Assembly: GCA_002069815.1 (NCBI GenBank)
Contig: MWCB01000006.1
Location: 1 to 58,414, forward strand
From: Tenericutes bacterium ADurb.Bin239
GTDB lineage: Bacteria; Bacillota_I; Bacilli_A; RFN20; CAG-826
Direction: 5' to 3'
DNA: 58,414 nt
Under the pieces are notes generated by a model. It was not told the DNA's origin and did no database searches. It worked only from the letters and a program-made list of their open reading frames with translations. The first letter of the stretch is position 1. Every line of letters starts with the position of its first letter. This document shows, piece after piece, positions 9,706 to 17,469 of this stretch. The translations under genes and the position numbers were made by a program.

Positions 9706-10996
9706 CTTGTTTATTAGTGACTGAAGACTCTTCCGCTATTACTTCAGTCGCTCCTTTCTTACGTGTTATTAGTTTATGGAAATCAAAGATATGATTAAGC
9801 ACTATGAGCAAGACGCCCACAACAAAGAAAATAAGGGCGTTATACTGTGACCACTTTCCCCCTTCACCCATACGGAAGAGCGGATCACGAAGCGGTTCCA
9901 TAATAAACCGTACTAAACCATACCACACAATGTACATTAATGCCATATCAAAAGGTTTACGATATTTTTTAAGGCCTTCACCGATCGCGTGCCGTATCAC
10001 AAAATAACCTGTTAAGTTAAGCGCTGATTCAATGAGGAAAAAGGGTTGCCGATATTCCCCCATAATAAACATTTGTCGTTTGACAAATTCAGGGATAAAC
10101 CACCATTTACTAATATCAGCAATGACACCACCATAAACTTCTTGGTTAAAGAAATTGCCCCACCGGCCAATGGCTTGGGCGATTAAAATAGTAGGAATAA
10201 TAGCATCAGCGCCAAACCCAATGTCATATTCCTTGCGTCTTTTAACATAAAACCACACCCCCGCAATAATACCAAAGAGCGCGCCACCCATAATAGCAAG
10301 ACCGCCATCTCTAATAGCGAAAATGGTTAAAGGATTATCTCTGAATCCTGATTCTGGATTATTCCATTCACCAAGAACATACCATATCCTAGCCCCAATA
10401 ATTCCAGCGGGAAAAGCAACGTAAAAACCATTTTCTAAAACACCATGTTTCCCATATTTTTTATAAAACTCATGATCACACACAAAGAGTACTAACACCG
10501 CACCACTTAAAATAAAAATAGCGTAAAACGCCACAACTGGTTTTTCAAAAGGAACGCCTCGTGGTAAGGGAAACTTAAGAATATCACCATAAGTTAATCC
10601 TTCAAGCAACATAAAGAGAAAAAGGATACTTAAAATCCCGCTTATAATCGTTATAATTTTACTTTCCTTTACCCACTTTTCTTTAAGAACATTAAATTTA
10701 TAATAATGAAGGACAAAAGAAGCAATGAAAGTTAACACACTAAAACCAAAAAGAAAACTACCTAAAGCAATAAGAACACTACCTAGTAAAGTCGCTGACT
10801 TAAGAATCAGCGGAACAAAAAGTAATAATAAGGAACCAGCGCCAATACCGACACTTGCAACAATTAGTAAATGTTTGCTGTTAAAGAGTCGCGAAAGATC
10901 TTCTTCTTTTTTAACATAATCATTTAAGCTTAAACCAAGGACCACAACTGATCCAATAAAAATTAAGCCAAAGATAACATACATTGCAATATCCAT
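9695..10996 (-). CDS. lgt: Prolipoprotein diacylglyceryl transferase with N-terminal membrane extension
   Basis: This membrane enzyme attaches diacylglycerol from phosphatidylglycerol to the lipobox cysteine of prelipoproteins, of which this window encodes several. The Lgt core spans about residues 153-410, with the signature GRWGNFFNQEVYG at 277-289 and the conserved arginines in RFIMEPLRDP (about 363 and 370). Two things are odd. The protein has 433 residues where about 260-300 is usual, because of an extra N-terminal block of four or five membrane segments. The position of E. coli His103 (GGxxxHGG) is Met236 in GGLAIMGG. A GGAGGG site supports the start. Confidence 0.93.
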   Translation of the reverse strand: MDIAMYVIFGLIFIGSVVVLGLSLNDYVKKEEDLSRLFNSKHLLIVASVGIGAGSLLLLFVPLILKSATLLGSVLIALGSFLFGFSVLTFIASFVLHYYKFNVLKEKWVKESKIITIISGILSILFLFMLLEGLTYGDILKFPLPRGVPFEKPVVAFYAIFILSGAVLVLFVCDHEFYKKYGKHGVLENGFYVAFPAGIIGARIWYVLGEWNNPESGFRDNPLTIFAIRDGGLAIMGGALFGIIAGVWFYVKRRKEYDIGFGADAIIPTILIAQAIGRWGNFFNQEVYGGVIADISKWWFIPEFVKRQMFIMGEYRQPFFLIESALNLTGYFVIRHAIGEGLKKYRKPFDMALMYIVWYGLVRFIMEPLRDPLFRMGEGGKWSQYNALIFFVVGVLLIVLNHIFDFHKLITRKKGATEVIAEESSVTNKQDEE

Positions 10997-10997
10997 A

Positions 10998-13838
10998 TTA
11001 CTTCTTTCCCTCCTTTAAATAAGGTCGCAAATATTGGCCCGTATACGATTCTTTGACTTTCGCTACTTCTTCGGGAGTCCCACTTGCAACTAGGCGTCCC
11101 CCATAGTTTCCGCCGCCCGGACCTAAATCAATTATATAGTCTGCGACCTTAATAATGTCTAAATTATGCTCAATAACGACAACAGTATCCCCATTAGCGA
11201 CAATTGATTGTAGCGCTAAGATGAGACGAGAAACATCATCTGCGTGTAATCCTGTTGTTGGTTCATCAAGTAAATATAAGGTTTTGCCTGTTGGTCTTTT
11301 CTGTAATTCAAACGCTAGTTTTAGGCGCTGGGCTTCGCCGCCACTAAGTTCAGGGGCGGGTTGTCCAAGTTTAATATAGCCTAAACCGATATCAAATAAA
11401 GTTTGTAATCGGCGCACAATTTGTGGTCTATTTTCAAAGAATTCTAACGCTTCTTCAACCGTCATATTTAAGACATCGACAATGTTTTTGCCGCGATAAT
11501 GGATAGAAAGCGTATCGGCATTATAGCGCTTGCCATCACACATCTCACACCGCACATAGACATCGGGCAAGAAGTTCATAGCAATACGGGTAACACCAGC
11601 TCCTTCACAATGTTCACAGCGTCCCCCTTTGGTATTAAAAGAAAATTGGCTTTTGTTGTAACCACGAGCGCGGGCGTCCACTGTTTGGGCAAAGAGTTCG
11701 CGAATATCATCAAATACCTTCGTGTAAGTCGCAGGGTTACTGCGCGGGGTTCTACCAATTGGGTCTTGGTCAATATTAATAACTTTATCAATATGTTCTA
11801 AGCCTTTAATTTTTTCATGTGGTCCTGGATAAGTTTCTACTCTCCGTAAATAACCGTCCACTGCTTTAAAGAGCACTTCTTCGACTAAACTTGATTTCCC
11901 AGAGCCGCTTACGCCTGTTACAACTGTAAAGGTATTAAGGGGAATACTTACATCAATCTTTTGTAAGTTATTAGCAGCAGCGCCATACACCTTTAAATAA
12001 TTGCCGTTCCCTGGCAGCCGCCTGGGGGGTAACGGAATTACCTTTCGGCCCGCTAAATAGTCACCAGTAATTGATTCTTTACAATTAATAACGTCTTTAA
12101 CTGTCCCTGTTACAACGACTTCTCCACCGTGAATCCCCGCTCCTGGCCCGATGTCAATTATGTGATCTGCGCTCCTAATTGTTTCTTCATCATGTTCCAC
12201 AACAATAAGCGTATTACCTAAATTAACCATATCTTTTAATGCTTGGATTAGTTTATAGTTGTCTTTTTGGTGGAGACCTATACTCGGTTCATCAAGAACA
12301 TATAAAACGCCCGTTAATTTACTACCAATCTGGGTGGCAAGTCTAATTCGTTGCGCTTCTCCGCCTGAAAGCGTCTGCGCACTTCTGGCTAAAGTTAAGT
12401 AATCTAAACCAACCTTGACTAAGAAAGTTAAACGATGATCAATTTCATCAAGCACAAGTTGGCTAATGGTTTGATCGGTAATGCTTAGTTTAGGACGTGT
12501 TTCAATTAAGAATTCCTTTAATTCACCAATTTGCAACATCGTTAAGTCATAAATGTTTTTACCATTAATGTAAACCGCTAGTGCGTAGTCATTAAGTCTT
12601 TGACCACGACACGTTGAACAAGTAACATCACGCATAAACTTTTCATAATATTGACGCATAAATTCACTAGTGGTTTCTTCATAAAGCCGTTCAATTTTGT
12701 TTTTAACCCCTTCAATCTTCCCGCGCCGATACATCGTGTTACCACTACCTGTAATAATTTTAAAATTATGTTCATTCGGGCTACCAAGTAGCGCTATTGC
12801 TTGATGTTTTTCACTTAATTCTTTAAATGGAACATACATTGGAATGTCATAAAATTCACATAACTTCACAAATTCTTGCCATTCAATGTTTGGCGAACCA
12901 ACAATATTCTTAAAATATTCAATTGCTCCTTTTGCTAAACTAAGATTTTTATCTGGCACTAAAATATTTATGTCAACTTCGCGTTTAAGGCCTAATCCGC
13001 GGCATTCGGGACAAAAACCCATAGGGGCGTTAAAACTAAAGAGCCGTGGTTCTAAACGCGGGACACTGAAGCCACAAATATGACATGCATTATGCGTGGA
13101 AAATAAGGTCTCTTCATTGTTAAAGAGAATAATTACATAACCATGCGCATAGTCTAACGCCGTGTTAATTCCTTCAAAAAGACGCGATCTATTCTCCGCT
13201 TTAAGTACCACTCGATTTACCACTAAATCAATGTTATGTCGTTTGTTTTTATCAAGATTACCAACTTCTTCTAAGGTTTTAATTTCCCCGTTGATACGGA
13301 CACGAACAAAGCCTTCTTTCGCTATTTTACTTAAGGTATCTTTATGCGTCCCTTTTTCGGCTTTAACGATCGGCGCTAAAATTTGGATTCTTGTTTTTTC
13401 CGGATATTCATATATTTTATTTAAAATCTGTTCTGGTGATGAACTGGAAATGGGAATATGGTGTATCGGACAATAAGGAATCCCAATCCGCGCATACAAA
13501 AGACGCAAATAATCATAAATCTCCGTAATAGTCCCCACGGTTGAACGCGGGTTATTACTAGTGGACTTTTGCTCAATGCTAATGGCGGGACTAAGTCCTT
13601 CAATCGAATCAACATCCGGTTTAGCAAGATTACCTAAAAATTGTCTTGCGTAGGCACTTAAGCTTTCTACATAACGTCTTTGACCCTCATTATAAAGCGT
13701 ATTTAAAGCAAGCGTTGATTTGCCGCTGCCTGAAAGACCCGTGAACACCACTAATTTGTTTTTCGGGATATTCACATTGATGTTCTTAAGATTGTTGTCC
13801 CTAGCGCCTTTAATAATAATGTAGTCTTTTTTATTCAT
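10998..13838 (-). CDS. uvrA: Excinuclease ABC subunit A
   Basis: This is the damage-recognition ATPase of nucleotide excision repair. The 946 residues are full length. The first Walker A, GLSGSGKS, is at 34-41. It is followed by a zinc module (CHIC...CPEC), the signature LSGGEAQRIRLA, a second Walker A GVSGSGKSS, a second zinc module (CEHC...CEMC) and a second signature LSGGEAQRLKLA. It heads the operon with lgt, the HAD phosphatase and trxB. No Shine-Dalgarno is present; TAAAAT ends 7 bases before the ATG, so a leaderless message is possible. Confidence 0.97.
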   Translation of the reverse strand: MNKKDYIIIKGARDNNLKNINVNIPKNKLVVFTGLSGSGKSTLALNTLYNEGQRRYVESLSAYARQFLGNLAKPDVDSIEGLSPAISIEQKSTSNNPRSTVGTITEIYDYLRLLYARIGIPYCPIHHIPISSSSPEQILNKIYEYPEKTRIQILAPIVKAEKGTHKDTLSKIAKEGFVRVRINGEIKTLEEVGNLDKNKRHNIDLVVNRVVLKAENRSRLFEGINTALDYAHGYVIILFNNEETLFSTHNACHICGFSVPRLEPRLFSFNAPMGFCPECRGLGLKREVDINILVPDKNLSLAKGAIEYFKNIVGSPNIEWQEFVKLCEFYDIPMYVPFKELSEKHQAIALLGSPNEHNFKIITGSGNTMYRRGKIEGVKNKIERLYEETTSEFMRQYYEKFMRDVTCSTCRGQRLNDYALAVYINGKNIYDLTMLQIGELKEFLIETRPKLSITDQTISQLVLDEIDHRLTFLVKVGLDYLTLARSAQTLSGGEAQRIRLATQIGSKLTGVLYVLDEPSIGLHQKDNYKLIQALKDMVNLGNTLIVVEHDEETIRSADHIIDIGPGAGIHGGEVVVTGTVKDVINCKESITGDYLAGRKVIPLPPRRLPGNGNYLKVYGAAANNLQKIDVSIPLNTFTVVTGVSGSGKSSLVEEVLFKAVDGYLRRVETYPGPHEKIKGLEHIDKVINIDQDPIGRTPRSNPATYTKVFDDIRELFAQTVDARARGYNKSQFSFNTKGGRCEHCEGAGVTRIAMNFLPDVYVRCEMCDGKRYNADTLSIHYRGKNIVDVLNMTVEEALEFFENRPQIVRRLQTLFDIGLGYIKLGQPAPELSGGEAQRLKLAFELQKRPTGKTLYLLDEPTTGLHADDVSRLILALQSIVANGDTVVVIEHNLDIIKVADYIIDLGPGGGNYGGRLVASGTPEEVAKVKESYTGQYLRPYLKEGKK

Positions 13839-13845
13839 ACCCCTT

Positions 13846-13851
13846 ATTTTA
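13846..13851 (-). promoter_or_regulatory. -10-like element of uvrA (leaderless candidate)
   Basis: TAAAAT on the minus strand lies 7 bases upstream of the uvrA ATG, with the intervening bases AAGGGGT. Confidence 0.4.
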
Positions 13852-13884
13852 CCTTACTCGTAAGGTATTTCGTGTAAAAATACC
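13850..13884. repeat. Two overlapping inverted repeats upstream of uvrA
   Basis: TACCTTA-CTCG-TAAGGTA (13850-13867) is a perfect 7-base-pair dyad. GGTATTT...AAATACC (13864-13884) is a second perfect 7-base-pair dyad sharing bases with the first. They lie in the uvrA promoter region and could be an operator or alternative hairpins. They do not match the Gram-positive LexA box. Confidence 0.5.
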
Positions 13885-13891
13885 TATGATA

Positions 13892-13928
13892 ATAAAAAGG
13901 GTTTAGTCCTTTTATTGAATTAAACCCT
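13892..13928 (-). terminator. Terminator of the PadR-DUF1700-DUF4097 unit
   Basis: On the transcribed strand GGGTTTA pairs with TAAACCC, followed by TTTTTATT. Confidence 0.75.
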
Positions 13929-13954
13929 ATTATTACGCAATTTAAGATTACATT

Positions 13955-14923
13955 TTAACTGGCGGCGATTGTAATGTTGATATTGCCAACATCGGTCGTG
14001 AGTTCACAAAGACCAGCGCCAGGAGTATTAGGCGGAACATTAATGCGCCCAACGTTGCTCCGCGCCACAAAGATTTTACCCGTGAGAAGTGAGCCTTCAA
14101 TGTTCCCAACCTCAGTTTTAGCATATATATCTTGTGCATCGCTTTTAATAAAATCAATATTACCGGTATTTGTTTCAACTTTAAGCTTCGTGGTGGCAAC
14201 GGTATCATCAAGTGTTAAGCGCCCCGTTTCGCTATCGATTGTAACGTTCCTAGCCCGAACATTTTTAAAGTTGACTTTCCCTGTATTAGATTCAACATCA
14301 ATGTTTTCACTAGCGAATACATTCGTCAGCGAATGACGGCCCGTTTCACCTTTTAAATTAACGCTCTCGGCCACTACATTATTAAGTGTAATGTTCCCCG
14401 TCTCCGCTTTTAAATCAAGGGTTTTGGTCGTACCTTCAACATTAATGTGACCGGTTGCAAGTTCCACGCGAATCGTTTCAAAACTAACGGCATCGGGAAT
14501 TGTGACGGTTCCAATTTGGTTTTTAACAATGAGCGAATCATACGTTGCAAGGGGAACGTAAAGTGTAAGATCAGTATTCCATACATTATAGAAACCAAAG
14601 AAGAACGCACTGCGGCGATGATTTACACTGACGGAAAGGGTGTCATTTGCGACTTGAACTGTATATTCAATTTGTTTATTTTCATATGTCTCAATTTTAG
14701 TATTTGTTCCTTCTTTTCGAACGAAGGTGATATTTGGAATTTGCACATCAATATTAATGTTAGTGTAGTTTTCACTCACTTCATGGGTTTTCATTTCATA
14801 GCGCGCCATACTTAATGCTTTAAAATCAAAACCAGTAATCGCCATCGCCACCACAAAGACGACTAAGCCGACGGCGAGAAAAATACTAGCGATAAGTGCA
14901 ATTATTTTTTCAGCTTTTTTCAT
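13955..14923 (-). CDS. DUF4097 (beta-helix, putative adhesin/LiaG-like) membrane protein
   Basis: The 322 residues start with a membrane segment (about 8-30). A long extracytoplasmic region follows in which units of about 20 residues recur (LKAETGNITLNN, LKGETGRHSLTN, VESNTGKVNFKN, IDSETGRLTLDD, VETNTGNIDF), the pattern of a right-handed beta-helix. This is the DUF4097 family, often encoded beside DUF1700 and PadR and tied to envelope-stress responses. The start overlaps the stop of the DUF1700 gene by one base. The molecular function of the family is not established. Confidence 0.88.
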   Translation of the reverse strand: MKKAEKIIALIASIFLAVGLVVFVVAMAITGFDFKALSMARYEMKTHEVSENYTNINIDVQIPNITFVRKEGTNTKIETYENKQIEYTVQVANDTLSVSVNHRRSAFFFGFYNVWNTDLTLYVPLATYDSLIVKNQIGTVTIPDAVSFETIRVELATGHINVEGTTKTLDLKAETGNITLNNVVAESVNLKGETGRHSLTNVFASENIDVESNTGKVNFKNVRARNVTIDSETGRLTLDDTVATTKLKVETNTGNIDFIKSDAQDIYAKTEVGNIEGSLLTGKIFVARSNVGRINVPPNTPGAGLCELTTDVGNINITIAAS

Positions 14924-15525
14924 TATACAGTTCCCCCTCTACTCACCATTTTCGTTTTAATTTTTAACCCTACTTTACGGCCAAGCTCATACATAAATTG
15001 GGTTAGACGCACCGCTCCGATGAATAAAAACAGCGCTAAACCTATATAAATAAGGGTGATGCCAAAGTACGCAATTGCATGTCCCACTTGACCAAGCGAA
15101 GCATTGCCGGCTGTCACGACAAGCGAACTTATTGAACCAATAATCAGGGAAATTTCTCCAGCCCAAGCCGCGATGACCACAGAGAAAAATGTCACTATTC
15201 CGGCAAAAATAACACCGCCTAGGGCGATTAAAAGGATAAGCCATAGCGGCGAACTTGCGATAATGAGTATAATTTCCCGTGTTTTTAATTTCCGTTTTGG
15301 TTTTACTTTTTCTCTAACAATTTTCGTAATAGGAGTGTCTTCAATTTGTTTAGCGACGATATCATCCACACTCCCGATTTCGGCGACTGCTTGTTCTTCA
15401 CTTAGTCCATCTTCAACGCGATCATCAATCATTTCAGTGTAAAAAGCAACCCGATCTTCAATATCGTCTTTGGGTAATCCCGCCATCTTGTGGCGTAAGG
15501 CATCAATAAATTCTTGCTTAGTCAT
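14923..15525 (-). CDS. DUF1700/HAAS-domain membrane protein
   Basis: The first 65 residues form the helical HAAS/DUF1700 domain (MTKQEFIDAL...GLPKDDIEDRVAFYTEMIDDR...EEQAVAEIGS). A basic linker and about three hydrophobic segments (about 88-112, 115-140, 150-175) follow. The domain is typically encoded with PadR regulators and is thought to couple them to the membrane. It overlaps padR by 8 bases and the DUF4097 gene by one base, a fully coupled three-gene operon. Confidence 0.9.
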   Translation of the reverse strand: MTKQEFIDALRHKMAGLPKDDIEDRVAFYTEMIDDRVEDGLSEEQAVAEIGSVDDIVAKQIEDTPITKIVREKVKPKRKLKTREIILIIASSPLWLILLIALGGVIFAGIVTFFSVVIAAWAGEISLIIGSISSLVVTAGNASLGQVGHAIAYFGITLIYIGLALFLFIGAVRLTQFMYELGRKVGLKIKTKMVSRGGTV

Positions 15526-15838
15526 TGGTTCCCTCCTTTTTAATAATAAAGTTATACATATTTTCCATGTCCCTCCAGTATTCTTTAAACTCCTTAATTC
15601 GGCTTAACCCGCGGTTCGTAATTTTATAATATTTCCGCAAGCGTGAATTATGTTCTACCATTTTCACGTTCAACATCTCTCCTTCTTCAAGACGTTTTAA
15701 AATGGTATACAGAGTTGACTCAGAAATTTCGACATATGGTTTCATGTCTTTAATAATTTGATAACCATATGTTGGTTCATCACGAATGACAGCAAGAACA
15801 CAAATTTCTAATAGTCCGCGTTTTAATTGAACTTCCAC
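15518..15838 (-). CDS. PadR-family transcriptional regulator
   Basis: The winged-helix domain is typical: LKRGLLEICVLAVIRDEPTYGYQIIKDM, STLYTILKRLEEGEML, YYKITNRGL. I chose a GTG start (MEVQLKRG, 106 residues) because GGGAGG lies 8 bases upstream of it. The longer frame, opening at an ATG at 15886, would begin inside the -35 element of a good promoter. PadR proteins usually repress their own operon. The likely targets are therefore the two downstream membrane proteins, possibly in response to envelope stress. Confidence 0.9.
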   Translation of the reverse strand: MEVQLKRGLLEICVLAVIRDEPTYGYQIIKDMKPYVEISESTLYTILKRLEEGEMLNVKMVEHNSRLRKYYKITNRGLSRIKEFKEYWRDMENMYNFIIKKEGTND

Positions 15839-15864
15839 ACCATATACCTCCCTTGACATAATAC

Positions 15865-15893
15865 ATCGTAACGCGAAGTATTCCAAATGTCAA
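15865..15893 (-). promoter_or_regulatory. Promoter of the PadR operon
   Basis: TTGACA (plus 15888-15893) and TACGAT (plus 15865-15870) are 17 bases apart and lie 27 bases before the GTG start. Repeated ATGT/ACAT steps around the -10 could be PadR contacts. Confidence 0.65.
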
Positions 15894-15971
15894 CAACAAT
15901 AATAAAAAATTGCAAAATTAATAGAAACAAGGGTAAAAGTAGTTATTACTACTAATTTTTGAAATTTATTT

Positions 15972-15977
15972 TATAAT
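15972..15977 (+). promoter_or_regulatory. -10 element of tRNA-Pro
   Basis: A perfect TATAAT lies 9 bases upstream of the mature tRNA 5' end. The -35 is poor. Confidence 0.5.
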
Positions 15978-15986
15978 ATGCATAGT

Positions 15987-16063
15987 CGGGACGTAGCACA
16001 GCTTGGTAGTGCGCTACCTTGGGGTGGTAGAGGTCGTGAGTTCAAATCTCATCGTTCCGACCA
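15987..16063 (+). tRNA. tRNA-Pro, anticodon GGG
   Basis: A complete cloverleaf is visible. The acceptor CGGGACG pairs with CGTTCCG (one G-U) and is followed by A and an encoded CCA. The anticodon stem CTACC/GGTAG encloses the loop TTGGGGT, giving GGG, which reads CCC and CCU. The T-arm is GTGAG-TTCAAAT-CTCAT. Confidence 0.95.
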
Positions 16064-16074
16064 TTTTTTTAAAC

Positions 16075-16100
16075 TAATCTCTCTTCCAAGAGATTTTTTT
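16075..16100 (+). terminator. Terminator of tRNA-Pro
   Basis: AATCTCT pairs with AGAGATT across TCCA, followed by a run of T. Confidence 0.8.
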
Positions 16101-16219
16101 ATACTCATTATTCCTTAAATAAATAGTGTTCGCTAAATAAAATGCTATTATTTAAGTAAATAATCTTCAAATGATTAGATACGCCTTAAAAAATAATATA
16201 AAGAGATGAGGATTAAATC

Positions 16220-17398
16220 ATGAAGAAAAATCGTACGAAGTTCTTCTTATTAATAACACTCCTAATGTTAGTGGTATCTGCTTGTAATGAAAATTCACTT
16301 AGTAGTGAAAATTTAGTCGTGACCGAATCAAGTATCGTTACGACTGACGAATCTTCCGCAACACCTACAAGTATAAGCGTGTCTTCAGGTGAAGACGTAA
16401 CTTCAACATCTGCTCCCGCTTTAGTTGAAACCTTGTTAAAAACGATTGATTTTGAGGAGCTTGACGCCGGTAATATGAGTGCGTCGCATCATAACACGTA
16501 TTACGATGGTTTAATTGTCGCTGATGGACGAGTAACTACCACTAAAAAAACAAGTATTGATAATAAATCACTGGGGATGCGGATGCCGGCTTCTTCCACT
16601 GAAGATCCGCGGATATGCACAATTAAGGTAACAGGATACACAAAAATAGTCTTAGATTTAAAACAAGAAAGAACGCATACGCGGATTAAAACAAATACGG
16701 GACAAGAATATAAAAGTAGCGTTAATGAGGAAATTATCCGCGATGTTGAAATTATTACGGAAAGTATCGAAGAATTAGTGTTTACTTTTTATACCGACAC
16801 TCTAATATCAAGTACTATGGACTGCGGCTTTGATAATATTCGGTTCTTTGGTTTAGGGGAAGAAGGCACGCCTAGCAGCAGTTCTGAGCCTACCACTAGT
16901 GAAGAAAGTAGCGCAAGCACTAGTGCTGTAGAAGTCTATGACTACATTACAATCCGTGATATTGCCGATTTTTTAGAAACTAAAGAAGCCCATTATCCAA
17001 TCTCTGATGCATTTATTAAAGTGCATCAACAAAAAAGTGGTGGTTATATTGATTATGCAAAACAATTAGGAAAAGTTGTGGATAAATCAATTTGTGAGCC
17101 TGATCAAAAATGGCACTTCTTTGATTCGTGGCTAATACGTACGATTGAGGAAGGGGGAATGAGTTGGACTGATTCGGCTAAAGTGCGAGTGTACACTAAA
17201 CTTTTATGTCCGGAATTACTCCTATGGATTTATGAAGCATGTGGCGCGCCTACTGAGAAGATTATGAATGCTTACGATGTCGCTGTCGCCGGTAAAGAAG
17301 CTGGTACCCACGTCTCTACTATCGCTAAGAATATGCGCGCTTGTGTCCCTTGGACTGATTTAGAAGTTAATATTCAGTCTTTCTTAGATAACCGCTAA
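16220..17398 (+). CDS. Secreted lipoprotein of unknown function, two domains with a Ser/Thr linker
   Basis: This 392-residue protein begins with a lipoprotein signal peptide (KFFLLITLLMLVVSAC, lipobox VSAC), so it should be lipidated by Lgt. A Ser/Thr-rich spacer leads to a beta-rich domain (about 75-210) that begins IDFEELDAG, a pattern common in carbohydrate-binding-like jelly rolls. A second Ser/Glu linker (about 213-240) leads to a mainly helical C-terminal domain (about 243-392) with several Cys and Trp residues. It is monocistronic, flanked by a tRNA terminator and its own terminator. No specific family was recognised; a surface binding role is a guess. Confidence 0.85.
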   Translation: MKKNRTKFFLLITLLMLVVSACNENSLSSENLVVTESSIVTTDESSATPTSISVSSGEDVTSTSAPALVETLLKTIDFEELDAGNMSASHHNTYYDGLIVADGRVTTTKKTSIDNKSLGMRMPASSTEDPRICTIKVTGYTKIVLDLKQERTHTRIKTNTGQEYKSSVNEEIIRDVEIITESIEELVFTFYTDTLISSTMDCGFDNIRFFGLGEEGTPSSSSEPTTSEESSASTSAVEVYDYITIRDIADFLETKEAHYPISDAFIKVHQQKSGGYIDYAKQLGKVVDKSICEPDQKWHFFDSWLIRTIEEGGMSWTDSAKVRVYTKLLCPELLLWIYEACGAPTEKIMNAYDVAVAGKEAGTHVSTIAKNMRACVPWTDLEVNIQSFLDNR

Positions 17399-17420
17399 TT
17401 AATAAATTATTGGTAACAGA

Positions 17421-17457
17421 AAAGACCTCAGAATGAAATCCGAGGTCTCTTTTTTGT
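17421..17457 (+). terminator. Terminator of the 16220 lipoprotein gene
   Basis: AGACCTC pairs with GAGGTCT across a 12-base loop, followed by CTTTTTT. It may also act on PFOR transcripts arriving from the other strand. Confidence 0.85.
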
Positions 17458-17469
17458 TAATAAACAACT

